DNA of 14,353 nucleotides from Euryarchaeota archaeon UBA623 (GCA_002505325.1 DAUV01000041.1:1-14353), one strand, 5' to 3'. Numbered from the stretch's first letter, positions 1 through 7,047 are shown. The notes: generated by a model not told the origin, from the letters alone. Numbers and translations are program-made.

Positions 1-66
1 ACTGATGTCTCGGATATTGGGGAATTGTTGGACGCTGCTGCGTACACCGCCCTAATCGGAGAATGA
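1..66 (+). CDS. C-terminal fragment of an unidentified protein (5' end outside window)
   Basis: Reading from base 1, a frame stays open for 21 codons and stops at TGA 64-66, giving a tail that ends LLDAAAYTALIGE. The stop overlaps the ATG cluster that starts the next gene (ATGA at 63-66), the usual arrangement of translationally coupled genes in a compact operon. The fragment is too short to assign a family. The overlap and the lack of a gap before RNase HI suggest that it is a real upstream gene co-transcribed with it. Confidence 0.5.
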   Translation, partial: TDVSDIGELLDAAAYTALIGE

Positions 67-605
67 TGATGTCTGACAGAGCGCTGTACATCTATGTGGA
101 TGGATCGTGCGAAGAGAACAGGAATGTCACCAGTAAGACTCCAGCAGGTTGGGGATTCTGCGTCATCACCGGAGACAGTGGTATCGGTAAGGGTGGTGGT
201 GATGTCGTCTTTGAGAGGAGTGGTCCAGTCGTCACTGGAGAGTCTGAAAACGGTTTTTTGGGTGCTACAGTAGGATCCAACAACACTGCCGAACTCTCTG
301 CAATAGCCCATGCAATGCGATGGCTTCTGACAGAAGGAGGCAGTCGCGATATAGTGCTGAGAGGAGACTCTCAATATGCTCTGAACATCGCCTCAGGAGC
401 ATGGAAAGCCAAGGCGAATAAGAATCTCGCTGAATCGGTGCAGGCGTTGTGGTCTGAGGTCGCGTCTCTGCGCTCACTCAGTGCTGAGCACGTCCGCGCA
501 CACCGGGGGCACCGCTGGAACGAACGCGCTGACCACCTCGCATTCAGAGCCATGCAGAATGATGATGCGTTGCCCCTACAGTTCTGGAAACCAGGTGTCC
601 GATGA
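63..605 (+). CDS. rnhA: Ribonuclease HI
   Basis: This protein of about 180 aa is recognisable as RNase HI, the enzyme that cuts the RNA strand of RNA-DNA hybrids during primer removal and R-loop clearance. The four carboxylates of the active site are visible in order: D13 in YVDGS, E77 in NNTAEL, D102 in RGDSQ and D157 in NERADHLA, with a candidate active-site His in RAHRGH (147-150). There is a glycine-rich insertion at about residues 36-66 between the first strands. Length fits a single-domain enzyme with no hybrid-binding domain. Three consecutive ATGs (63, 66, 69) could each start the protein; the third gives MSDRALYIY and is equally plausible. It overlaps the preceding gene by 4 nt and ends one base before the stop of the convergent membrane gene. 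Confidence 0.9.
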   Translation: MMMSDRALYIYVDGSCEENRNVTSKTPAGWGFCVITGDSGIGKGGGDVVFERSGPVVTGESENGFLGATVGSNNTAELSAIAHAMRWLLTEGGSRDIVLRGDSQYALNIASGAWKAKANKNLAESVQALWSEVASLRSLSAEHVRAHRGHRWNERADHLAFRAMQNDDALPLQFWKPGVR

Positions 606-1022
606 CTACTTGGAATCAGCCAGAGGTCCAATACTGAGTTTTACATAGATTCCATTAAGCAGCATCAGTAGTCCGATTAACGTCACAATCAGTCCTGAAG
701 GATCTGGCATCTGTTCCTGTAGAGGATTGCCCAGTACCCAGGCAAGAACAATGGTCGCCACCCCACAAATGAGGATCTTCTTTGAGGAACCTGCTGGATC
801 CTGCCACAAATCAAGCCATGGAATCAGTCCACGGCGCTTGAATGTCAATCGGTACCAAGCCACATAGATTAGCGCCAAGCCAGTCAGCCCTATCACCCCG
901 AGAGAGAATGATTCTGAGTCCCATGGACCGGCAGGGGCGTATCCTAGAGTCAATGTGTCAAGAAGCATCAATGCCCCGAGCGTAATGTGTGGTCTCCATT
1001 CCGGCGCGTCCTGCTCCGCCAT
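606..1022 (-). CDS. Small integral membrane protein, function unknown
   Basis: I do not recognise a family for this 138-aa protein. Hydrophobicity suggests four membrane segments, at about residues 14-30, 39-59, 83-101 and 110-131, joined by short loops; the loop after segment 2 is basic (TFKRR) and so is probably cytoplasmic. The N-terminus is polar (MAEQDAPEWRPH) with no obvious cleavable signal. The ATG at 1022 is the only sensible start. The stop codon lies immediately beside the stop of RNase HI on the other strand, and the 5' end faces the dehydratase gene across a short shared upstream region. No catalytic motif is visible. Confidence 0.7.
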   Translation of the reverse strand: MAEQDAPEWRPHITLGALMLLDTLTLGYAPAGPWDSESFSLGVIGLTGLALIYVAWYRLTFKRRGLIPWLDLWQDPAGSSKKILICGVATIVLAWVLGNPLQEQMPDPSGLIVTLIGLLMLLNGIYVKLSIGPLADSK

Positions 1023-1099
1023 GCTGCAACGAGTGGGGCCTCAGGCTTGAAATCCCCGCCGATGATGTCATCAATACCTTCTCTCAGGCAGACCCATAC
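1023..1099. promoter_or_regulatory. Divergent intergenic region between the membrane protein and dehydratase genes
   Basis: This 77-base stretch separates two divergent starts and should hold both promoters. On the plus strand a weak AT-rich element, TCAATACCTT at 1071-1080, is centred about 25 nt before the dehydratase ATG, the spacing expected for an archaeal TATA box on a leaderless mRNA. No good TATA element is evident for the minus-strand gene. Confidence 0.3.
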
Positions 1100-2050
1100 A
1101 TGGGATACTCGGTATACATCGAGGATGTGCAGGCAGCTGCACAGAGGTTGAACGGAGTGGTCAAGCGCACGGCTGTGGTATCCTCTGAGGATCTCAACCG
1201 TATCGCAGGCAGGGAAGTGCTGCTGAAATGCGAGAACCTGCAGCATGTCGGTGCGTTCAAGTTCCGGGGTGCCAGTAACGCTGTGATACTACTCGGTGAT
1301 GATGCTGATAATGGAGTTTGCACGCACAGTAGTGGCAACCACGCTCAAGCGTTGGCTCTGGCAGCGAAACAGCGTGGTGTGTCAGCCTACATTGTGATGC
1401 CAAAAACCGCGCCTCGAGTCAAAGTCATGGGAGTGAAAAGTCATGGTGCCGAGATAACCTTCTGCGAGCCTAATCTCGCCGCTAGAGAATCTACGGCTGC
1501 AGGGATTATGGAAAGGACTGGAGCGGCTCTAATCCACCCCTATGACAACCCGGATGTCATCGCAGGGCAGGGCACTGCCTCGATGGAACTGTTCGAGCAA
1601 GGTGGATCGTTGGATGCTGTTATTGCCCCCATAGGAGGTGGTGGTCTGATGTCCGGAACCTGTATCACCACTAGAGCGCTTTTCCCAAACACTAGGATAT
1701 TCGGGGCTGAGCCTGAGGGGGCCGATGATGCGGCTCGTTCGCTGGAAGTTGGTGAACTGCTGCTACAAACCGGTCCAGATACCATTTGTGACGGTTTACT
1801 GACAAGCATGGGCGAGCATACTTGGCCAATCATAAGGGATCATCTCGAGGAAATATTTACTGTCAGCGACGAGGAAGTTATCGAGGCAATGCGATTGATT
1901 CTCAAGCACTTGGGCATGGTGGTCGAGCCCAGTGGCGCGGCCTCGCTGGCGGCGGTGCTCGGACCGGAGTTCAAAGCTCTCGAAAACATAGACAGGGTCG
2001 GGGTCATTCTCTCTGGTGGTAACGTCGACCCCGGGCTCGTCGAATTCTAG
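1100..2050 (+). CDS. PLP-dependent threonine dehydratase / serine racemase
   Basis: This fold-type II PLP enzyme of 316 aa matches the short, ACT-less threonine dehydratase / serine racemase group. The Schiff-base lysine is K54 in GAFKFRGAS. The substrate loop is SSGNH at 77-81, the phosphate-binding glycine loop is GGGG at 179-182, and SGGN at 305-308 binds the pyridine nitrogen. The stretch EPEGADD (about 204-210) resembles the metal-site region of eukaryotic serine racemase. Either 2-oxobutanoate formation from threonine or serine racemization/deamination is possible; sequence alone does not decide. The frame is open back to 989, but ATG 1100 (MGYSVYIEDV) matches the family length and avoids overlap with the divergent gene. 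The 3' end lies 20 nt from the CCA end of a convergent tRNA gene. Confidence 0.88.
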   Translation: MGYSVYIEDVQAAAQRLNGVVKRTAVVSSEDLNRIAGREVLLKCENLQHVGAFKFRGASNAVILLGDDADNGVCTHSSGNHAQALALAAKQRGVSAYIVMPKTAPRVKVMGVKSHGAEITFCEPNLAARESTAAGIMERTGAALIHPYDNPDVIAGQGTASMELFEQGGSLDAVIAPIGGGGLMSGTCITTRALFPNTRIFGAEPEGADDAARSLEVGELLLQTGPDTICDGLLTSMGEHTWPIIRDHLEEIFTVSDEEVIEAMRLILKHLGMVVEPSGAASLAAVLGPEFKALENIDRVGVILSGGNVDPGLVEF

Positions 2051-2070
2051 AGTTCCCACTAATCGAGAAG

Positions 2071-2144
2071 TGGAGCACGGGCCGGGATTTGCACCCGGGT
2101 CCATGGATCTGCAGTCCATTGCATAGCTGCTCTGCCACCCGTGC
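2071..2144 (-). tRNA. tRNA-Cys (anticodon GCA), CCA encoded
   Basis: Read on the minus strand, the sequence folds as a complete cloverleaf. The acceptor stem is GCACGGG/CCCGTGC, followed by U73, the cysteine identity discriminator, and a genomically encoded CCA at 2071-2073. The anticodon arm is ATGGA-CTGCAGA-TCCAT with GCA as the anticodon. The T stem CCGGG/CCCGG is perfect. The D stem has three Watson-Crick pairs and a G13-A22 mismatch, comparable to the A13-A22 of E. coli tRNA-Cys. No intron is present. The T loop reads TGCAAAT and the D loop AGCAGCT, so the normally invariant G18 and U55 appear to be A and G. Upstream on the minus strand (2145-2190) no convincing TATA box is visible. Confidence 0.93.
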
Positions 2145-2254
2145 AGCGACTCCCGACCCACGAGGGTCCCTTGAAGACTCTTTGCAGAAAGGGGGTGGTG
2201 CTTTCGAGTACCCTAGAGGGTATGTTCATCTTCGTTCAGCCTCCCGCCGAAGGT

Positions 2255-3388
2255 ATGCCTGAGATTTCCTCTCGCTACGAGGGGCTTGGCGTTGGCTTCG
2301 CACCGTATCTACAACCACCGGGACCAGGAGTCATCCGCTGGACAGTAGGAGAGCCTGGTTTCGATACCCCTCGTTCAGTCATCGAAGCGACGATTAAGGG
2401 ATTGGAAGATGGTAATACGAAGTACACCAGAGGTGCGGGCTCGTTGGAGTTGTGTCAAGCGGTGTCTGACTACCTAGCGAAGCATCACTCTGTCAAGGTC
2501 CGCGCGGACGATGTTGTCATCACTCCTGGCGCCAAACAGGCACTTCTGTACTCGTTCCTCATCACCACAATGCCCGGTGACGAGGCCATATTGCTGGCGC
2601 CCTCTTGGGCCTCATATGAGCCAATGCTGAATCTCATCGGGGCAGTTCCGGTGAACGTACCAGTTCGTAAGGACGATTTCCATCCCGATATCGATGCAAT
2701 CAGAGCCGCGGTCACCAGCAAGACTCGAATGATACTAGTCAACTCTCCGTGTAACCCCACAGGAGCGGTGTTCACCCCGGAAGAGTTGCAGACCATTGTG
2801 GACATCGCTGTAGAGCATGACCTCTGGATTGTCTCTGACGAGATCTACGCTAGGTTGGTGTGGATGGACTATCCTCACGTCTCCCCCTATGCACTCCCGG
2901 GTGGCGCGGAGCGTACTCTGATTGTCAACGGCTGGTCAAAATCTTGGGCAATGACGGGAATGAGGTTAGGTTTCTTGACTGGTCCTACAAACGCTATGCA
3001 CGCCGCGGTGAAGACTCAGGCCAACTCTGCTTCCCACGTCCCCACATTCATGATGCATGCAGCCGCGGTGGCTCTGGGCTGTGACGACTCGGTCGAGGAG
3101 TTCAATCGAGAGTACTTGAAGCGACGCGGGATAATGACTGCCGGACTCTCCGAGTTACCAGGGCTCAGGATAGTCGAGCCCGAGGGGGCGTTCTACGTGT
3201 TCGTCGATATCACTGACACGGGTATGACTGATATCGAGTTCGCCGATGGCGCGCTGGAAGCAGGGGTGCAACTCATTCCAACCTCATTGGTTACCGGTGG
3301 CGAGGGTTTTGTAAGAATCTCGTACGCCACCGACGAGGAGGCCATTCACGAGGGTTTGCGACGGTTGCGGGCGTGGCTTGTCGATTAG
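2255..3388 (+). CDS. Class I (AspC-like) PLP-dependent aminotransferase
   Basis: This 377-aa protein is a fold-type I aminotransferase that moves amino groups between an amino acid and a 2-oxo acid. Visible hallmarks are GEPGFDTP near residue 32, the PLP-contacting asparagine in SPCNPTG (N167), SDEIYARL with D195 and Y198, the Schiff-base lysine K229 in NGWSKSWAMTGMR, and the C-terminal GFVRISYA carrying the arginine that binds the substrate carboxylate. The substrate cannot be read from the sequence: aspartate, alanine or aromatic amino acids are all possible. ATG 2255 (MPEISSRYEG) aligns best with family N-termini; ATG 2222 would add 11 residues, and the frame is open further upstream into the tRNA gene. 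It is followed after 35 nt by the AdoMet decarboxylase, probably in one transcript. Confidence 0.87.
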   Translation: MPEISSRYEGLGVGFAPYLQPPGPGVIRWTVGEPGFDTPRSVIEATIKGLEDGNTKYTRGAGSLELCQAVSDYLAKHHSVKVRADDVVITPGAKQALLYSFLITTMPGDEAILLAPSWASYEPMLNLIGAVPVNVPVRKDDFHPDIDAIRAAVTSKTRMILVNSPCNPTGAVFTPEELQTIVDIAVEHDLWIVSDEIYARLVWMDYPHVSPYALPGGAERTLIVNGWSKSWAMTGMRLGFLTGPTNAMHAAVKTQANSASHVPTFMMHAAAVALGCDDSVEEFNREYLKRRGIMTAGLSELPGLRIVEPEGAFYVFVDITDTGMTDIEFADGALEAGVQLIPTSLVTGGEGFVRISYATDEEAIHEGLRRLRAWLVD

Positions 3389-3423
3389 TCACCTTGAAAT
3401 CGACAAAACACCGCAGCCTGCGC

Positions 3424-3798
3424 ATGAGCGGCTCCACTTCGCATGGCGGGCACGTCGTGCTGGACTATACGGGCTATTCCCCACCAGTCGTTTACGATGG
3501 AGAGTGGATGCTTCAGGTAATGCGAGAATGTGTCCGTAAAGCCGGTATTCGAGAGGTTCATGCGCACGTCGCGCAGTTTGACGGGAATGAGAGTCCTCCC
3601 GGCTTCGCAGCCATCGTCCTGATCGACGAGAGTCATGTCAGCGCCCATTGTTACTCTGAGAGTGGGCTTCTGGCAATTGACATCTTCACCTGTGGTGACA
3701 GTGACCCCGGACTTCTAGCTGATGAGATTCATAGTGTCGTCGTCGATGCAGTTCCCGGTCTCGTACTGTCGGGTCGAGAGCGTTTAGACAGGTTCTGA
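3424..3798 (+). CDS. speH: S-adenosylmethionine decarboxylase proenzyme (SpeH type, pyruvoyl-dependent)
   Basis: This 124-aa protein matches the small prokaryotic class of AdoMet decarboxylase, which makes decarboxylated AdoMet, the aminopropyl donor for spermidine-type polyamines. The self-cleavage site is E69-S70 within DESHVSAH; S70 would become the pyruvoyl group. The proton donors sit at the spacing known from the Thermotoga enzyme: H75 (+5) and C90 (+20, in IDIFTCG). GTG 3373 and TTG 3394 are alternative upstream starts, but the first would overlap the aminotransferase; ATG 3424 gives a normal length. Its tail carries the Shine-Dalgarno for the next gene, 9 nt downstream, so the two are almost surely co-transcribed. 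No aminopropyltransferase gene is in view. Confidence 0.88.
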   Translation: MSGSTSHGGHVVLDYTGYSPPVVYDGEWMLQVMRECVRKAGIREVHAHVAQFDGNESPPGFAAIVLIDESHVSAHCYSESGLLAIDIFTCGDSDPGLLADEIHSVVVDAVPGLVLSGRERLDRF

Positions 3799-3803
3799 GG
3801 TGA
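3797..3803 (+). promoter_or_regulatory. Strong Shine-Dalgarno for the TTG-started deoxyhypusine synthase-like gene
   Basis: GAGGTGA, a near-complete match to the 16S rRNA 3' end, overlaps the AdoMet decarboxylase stop codon and lies 4 nt before TTG 3808. It supports TTG as the real start and implies translational coupling of the two genes. Confidence 0.6.
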
Positions 3804-3807
3804 GGTT

Positions 3808-4755
3808 TTGGCAGTACGCGATTTCATCGAGGAAAATTATCGGCACTTCAACGCCGGCGTACTGGCGCGATGCTCTGAATCCCTGCGCGGTTTTCTAGAC
3901 AACAAGGGTCGCCTGATGGTCACACTCGCGGGTGCCATGTCGACAGCTGAGATAGGGCGGACTCTAGCACCGGCCATCAGGGCCCAGAGGGTACACGCAA
4001 TCTGCTGCACCGGAGCAAACCTAGAGGAAGATCTGTTCAGCCTAGTCGCTCGCTCGCACTACGAGAGTATTGCTGATTGGCGTGAGTTGACTGCCAATGA
4101 CGAAGTAGCGCTTCGTGAGCGTGGGATGAACCGGGTTACTGATGTCGCGATACCTGAGGAGGAGGCGGTACGTCGAATTGAGGGGGCGCTGATGTCTCTG
4201 TGGGAGGATGCAGAGGCTGCAGGTGATCGAAGGTTTCCACACGAGTACCTGTACGATCTATTGTTGCACAGCGAACTAGAGTTTGATGCCGACCCTAACG
4301 AGTCGTGGTTGATGGCGGCGGCAGACGCCAACCTACCAATCTTCACTCCGGGGTGGGAAGATTCGACGTTGGGCAACATCCTTGCCGCACGCGTCCTCGA
4401 CTGTTCGCTGAAAGGAGTGGGTATAGTCAGGGGAGGTTTGGAAGCGATGCAGGCCCTCGCTGACTGGTACCGCGAAGACGATTCTCCGACCGGACTGCTG
4501 CAGGTCGGCGGAGGGATTGCGGGAGACTTCGCAATCTCTGTAGTGCCAATGCTGCGCCAAGATGCTAAAGTGGATGTTCCGTTGTGGGCATGGTTCGCAC
4601 AAATCTCTGAGTCACGTCCGTCTTACGGTGGATACTCGGGTGCGCCACCCAATGAGAAGATAAGTTGGGAGAAACTTAGTGCAGACACACCTAGATTCGT
4701 CATAGAGTCGGATGCTACGATTGTGCTTCCGCTACTCCTAGCAGCCTTAGAATAA
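3808..4755 (+). CDS. Deoxyhypusine synthase-like protein
   Basis: This 315-aa protein belongs to the deoxyhypusine synthase (DHS) fold, which moves an aminobutyl group from spermidine to a lysine, in archaea that of aIF5A. Recognisable blocks are GANLEEDLF (69-77), TPGWEDSTLGN (180-190), GGGIAGD (234-240) and EKISWEKL (283-290), with the intermediate-forming lysine at K289. By my recalled alignment to human DHS, K329, W327 and E323 are kept (K289, W287, E283), but H288, N292 and D316 become D240, S244 and Y276, with about 8 extra residues before the SGA motif. The PGWEDST and IAGDFAI blocks recall the bacterial 'DHS-like' branch. It may therefore hypusinate aIF5A or make another aminobutyl product such as homospermidine. 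Its start is TTG with a strong Shine-Dalgarno. It overlaps enolase tail to tail by 9 nt. Confidence 0.82.
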   Translation: MAVRDFIEENYRHFNAGVLARCSESLRGFLDNKGRLMVTLAGAMSTAEIGRTLAPAIRAQRVHAICCTGANLEEDLFSLVARSHYESIADWRELTANDEVALRERGMNRVTDVAIPEEEAVRRIEGALMSLWEDAEAAGDRRFPHEYLYDLLLHSELEFDADPNESWLMAAADANLPIFTPGWEDSTLGNILAARVLDCSLKGVGIVRGGLEAMQALADWYREDDSPTGLLQVGGGIAGDFAISVVPMLRQDAKVDVPLWAWFAQISESRPSYGGYSGAPPNEKISWEKLSADTPRFVIESDATIVLPLLLAALE

Positions 4756-5988
4756 GTCGGTAAATATGTCGCACTGCTCTGCAATCCTGAGCAATTGGTT
4801 GTACTTCGAGGTGCGGTCACTCCTAGCTGGGGCTCCGGTTTTGATCTGTCCTGCATCGATGCCTACAGCAAAATCGGCGATGATATCGTCGCTGGTCTCG
4901 CCAGAGCGGTGACTGATGACTGTGGCGAAGCCGGCAGTGCGTGCCAATTCGATGACCCTCAGTGTCTCGCTGACCGTACCTATCTGGTTGAGTTTGATGA
5001 GAATGGCATTGCTAGCTCCCTCGGCTATACCCTTGGCTAATCTGGTGGGATTGGTGACATACAGGTCGTCGCCGACGATTTGCACGCGATAGCCCTCACG
5101 AGCGGTGAATTCAGTCCATGAGGCCCAGTCATCCTCTCCGAAGGCGTCCTCAAGGGAGACTATTGGATAACTGTCGAGCCAAGACGTGTACAACGCGCCT
5201 AGTTCTGAGCCAGACAGTACCTTTCCGTCGATATGATACCCGTCTTCATGACAGAATTCCTGCGCTGCGCAGTCGAGTGCAATCGATACTTGCTCTCCTG
5301 GGATATATCCTGCTCGCTCGATAGCTCCGAGTACGTGACGAAGACCATCTTCATTTCGCGGTAGGTTGGGAGCAAAACCTCCCTCATCACCCACACCCCC
5401 AAGCAGTCCCTCATCGTTGAGCAAAGCCTTCAGTGCATGGTAGATATCAACGCCAGCACGCAGGGCCTCTGGGAGATTATCAAAGCCGTGTGGGACGACC
5501 ATGAACTCCTGAACATCGACGTTTGATGCGGCGTGCGCCCCTCCATTGAGAATATTCATCTGTGGTACTGGTAAACTAGTCGGGCCGCCCGCTGCGATGT
5601 GGACCCACAGGGGCTCTTCCGATGCCGCTCTCAAACAGGCCATCGAGACACCTAGTATGGCGTTGGCCCCGAGTCTGCTCTTGTTGGTAGTAGCATCAAG
5701 CGTGACCAGAGCAGTGTCAATGGCTTCTTGGTCGGACACCTCCATTCCGATGAGGACGTCTCGAATCTCGCCATTGACGTGTGAAATGGCCGAGGACACT
5801 CCTTTGCCGGACCAATAAGGCCCTCCGTCGCGTAGTTCAACGGCTTCGTAGCTCCCTGTACTGGCTCCCGATGGGACCGCTGCACGGCCTCGCAATACAC
5901 CGTTCACGTAGCAGTCGACCTCGACTGTAGGATTGCCGCGAGAATCTAGAATCATCCGGGCCGAGAGGTCGCTGACAGCGCCACTCAT
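4747..5988 (-). CDS. eno: Enolase (2-phosphoglycerate dehydratase)
   Basis: This 413-aa protein is a full-length enolase, converting 2-phosphoglycerate to phosphoenolpyruvate in glycolysis and gluconeogenesis. The N-terminal domain has DSRGNPTVEVD and the flexible loop PSGASTGSYEA. Metal and catalytic residues are all present: E161 (QEFMVVP), E202 (GDEGGFAP), D239, E280 (SLEDAF), D307 (VGDDLYVT), K332 (LIKLNQIGT), SHRSGET (359-365) and K383 (IKTGAPARSDR). ATG 5988 (MSGAVSDLSA) fits the family; a TTG at 6018 would add ten residues. A 5-bp GC-rich hairpin (GCGGC/GCCGC, 5993-6007) sits just before the start. The gene follows the 164-aa hypothetical by about 50 nt and may share its transcript. 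Its stop lies inside the end of the DHS-like gene. Confidence 0.96.
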   Translation of the reverse strand: MSGAVSDLSARMILDSRGNPTVEVDCYVNGVLRGRAAVPSGASTGSYEAVELRDGGPYWSGKGVSSAISHVNGEIRDVLIGMEVSDQEAIDTALVTLDATTNKSRLGANAILGVSMACLRAASEEPLWVHIAAGGPTSLPVPQMNILNGGAHAASNVDVQEFMVVPHGFDNLPEALRAGVDIYHALKALLNDEGLLGGVGDEGGFAPNLPRNEDGLRHVLGAIERAGYIPGEQVSIALDCAAQEFCHEDGYHIDGKVLSGSELGALYTSWLDSYPIVSLEDAFGEDDWASWTEFTAREGYRVQIVGDDLYVTNPTRLAKGIAEGASNAILIKLNQIGTVSETLRVIELARTAGFATVISHRSGETSDDIIADFAVGIDAGQIKTGAPARSDRTSKYNQLLRIAEQCDIFTDLF

Positions 5989-6037
5989 TAGTGCGGCGAC
6001 CTGCCGCCGCCCTCTCAAGGTTGCGCTAGGTAGTGAT

Positions 6038-6532
6038 TCATGCGTTGAGCCAACTCAACCAGCGCGCAACCCTGCTCTGGACATCCGGGATTTCCATCTC
6101 GGAGCGGCAGCAGCGTTCCCAGCATAGTTGCTCCTCGGTGGGGGATATTGAGAATAGTTCAGCCCGAAATAGCACTCCGTCGTGCTCATTGCAATCGCAA
6201 CGGTTGTCATCAACGAAGCAATGGAGGAGATGCTTTGGGAAATGTTGCATCTTTCCAGCCGACGGACTGCACAGCATAACGCTCCTCTCAAGGAACAGTA
6301 ACGAGTCCCCTGTACATTGATCGACCTCATGACCGAGTACCTTACTGCCAGTCAAGAGTGATGCGACATCGACATTGTACCACTCAGTCTGAGAGGAGGG
6401 GATATTCAACTCCGAGACATCGTCAAGATACTCTTGGACACGGAGGTGAGCTACCGTCTCCTCCGCCGACATTAGACGCGAATTGTCGCCGTCCCATTTG
6501 AATACAACTTTTTTTAACCTTTTAATTTCCAT
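6038..6532 (-). CDS. Cys-rich hypothetical protein upstream of enolase
   Basis: I do not recognise a family for this 164-aa protein. It is predicted to be soluble, with no membrane segment or signal peptide. The C-terminal half is rich in cysteine and histidine: C73, C88, H97, H101, H104, C105, C112-x-C114, H117, then CWERCC (137-142). CxC followed by CxxxCC could hold zinc or an iron-sulfur cluster, but no known domain pattern is clear. The N-terminus is basic and lysine-rich (MEIKRLKKVVFKW) and its first about 45 bases are much more AT-rich than the neighbours. M21 (6472) is an alternative start: an AT-rich box at 6541-6552 is only about 15 nt from 6532, so a transcript set by it would begin inside the frame. 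It points in the same direction as eno and could be its operon partner. Confidence 0.6.
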   Translation of the reverse strand: MEIKRLKKVVFKWDGDNSRLMSAEETVAHLRVQEYLDDVSELNIPSSQTEWYNVDVASLLTGSKVLGHEVDQCTGDSLLFLERSVMLCSPSAGKMQHFPKHLLHCFVDDNRCDCNEHDGVLFRAELFSISPTEEQLCWERCCRSEMEIPDVQSRVARWLSWLNA

Positions 6533-6615
6533 ACATAATCAGGAAATAAAAGGTAGTCGGATTTCACACATCAGGTAGAGAACATACAAATAGAGGTCTA
6601 TTTTCGGCGAAACCC
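6533..6615. promoter_or_regulatory. Divergent promoter region for the Cys-rich protein and the Lrp/AsnC gene
   Basis: This AT-rich 83-base region separates two divergent genes. On the plus strand ACAAATA at 6586-6592 is centred about 27 nt before GTG 6616, the textbook distance for an archaeal TATA box driving a leaderless mRNA. A second AT-rich element, AGGAAATAAAAG at 6541-6552, could serve either strand (minus-strand reading CTTTTATTTCCT). Lrp-family regulators often bind their own divergent promoter regions, so autoregulation here is plausible but not shown. Confidence 0.45.
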
Positions 6616-7038
6616 GTGGTAGAAGTAGATAGTCTAGATAGGGCCATTCTCTCAGTCCTGAGGGACTCGGGGAGAGCTCCTTTCGTAGATATTGCGAAGC
6701 AGGTTGGAGTGACCGAGAGAACTGTTCGCACCCGCATGCGCAGGCTGGAGGACGACGGTGTCATCCGTGGATACACCATTCGCGAGGCGGGCATCGGACT
6801 GACTGCTTTAGTTCGCCTCAAGGTCGGCCCTGGAACCGAGATAGGATCGCTTGCTGGAGAGTTCTCCACGTGGGCCGGTGTGGAGTGCGTCTACGAGATC
6901 AGTGGTAATGCTGACCTAGTCGCTGTAGTGCACGTCGACGACACCGTGGCACTGCGCAACCTACTCGATGAAATGTGGTTGGCGGCGCCCGGTGAGATTG
7001 GCTCCACGCAGACCGAGTTAGTGCTCGAGCAGTACTGA
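6616..7038 (+). CDS. Lrp/AsnC family transcriptional regulator
   Basis: This 140-aa protein has the two-part Lrp/AsnC layout. An N-terminal winged helix-turn-helix (about residues 4-50) contains DRAILSVLRDSGRAPFVDIA and the recognition helix TERTVRTRMRRLEDDGVI. A C-terminal RAM/AsnC ligand-binding domain (about 60-135) contains YEISGNADLVAVVHVDD, where small effectors, often amino acids, bind between subunits. GTG 6616 is the start: it follows a TATA-like box by leaderless spacing and no Shine-Dalgarno is visible. The target is unknown. The divergent Cys-rich gene and the amino-acid enzymes at 1100-3388 are candidates by context only. It ends 9 nt from the stop of the convergent redoxin. Confidence 0.88.
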   Translation: MVEVDSLDRAILSVLRDSGRAPFVDIAKQVGVTERTVRTRMRRLEDDGVIRGYTIREAGIGLTALVRLKVGPGTEIGSLAGEFSTWAGVECVYEISGNADLVAVVHVDDTVALRNLLDEMWLAAPGEIGSTQTELVLEQY

Positions 7039-7047
7039 CTGAGGAGT

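Noticed and set aside
989..1099. N-terminal extension of the dehydratase (37 residues)
   Set aside because: It overlaps the divergent membrane gene, is low in family-like pattern, and the protein has normal length from ATG 1100.
4795..5818. Several plus-strand open frames opposite enolase
   Set aside because: Enolase is full length with all active-site residues on the minus strand, so these are antisense shadows.
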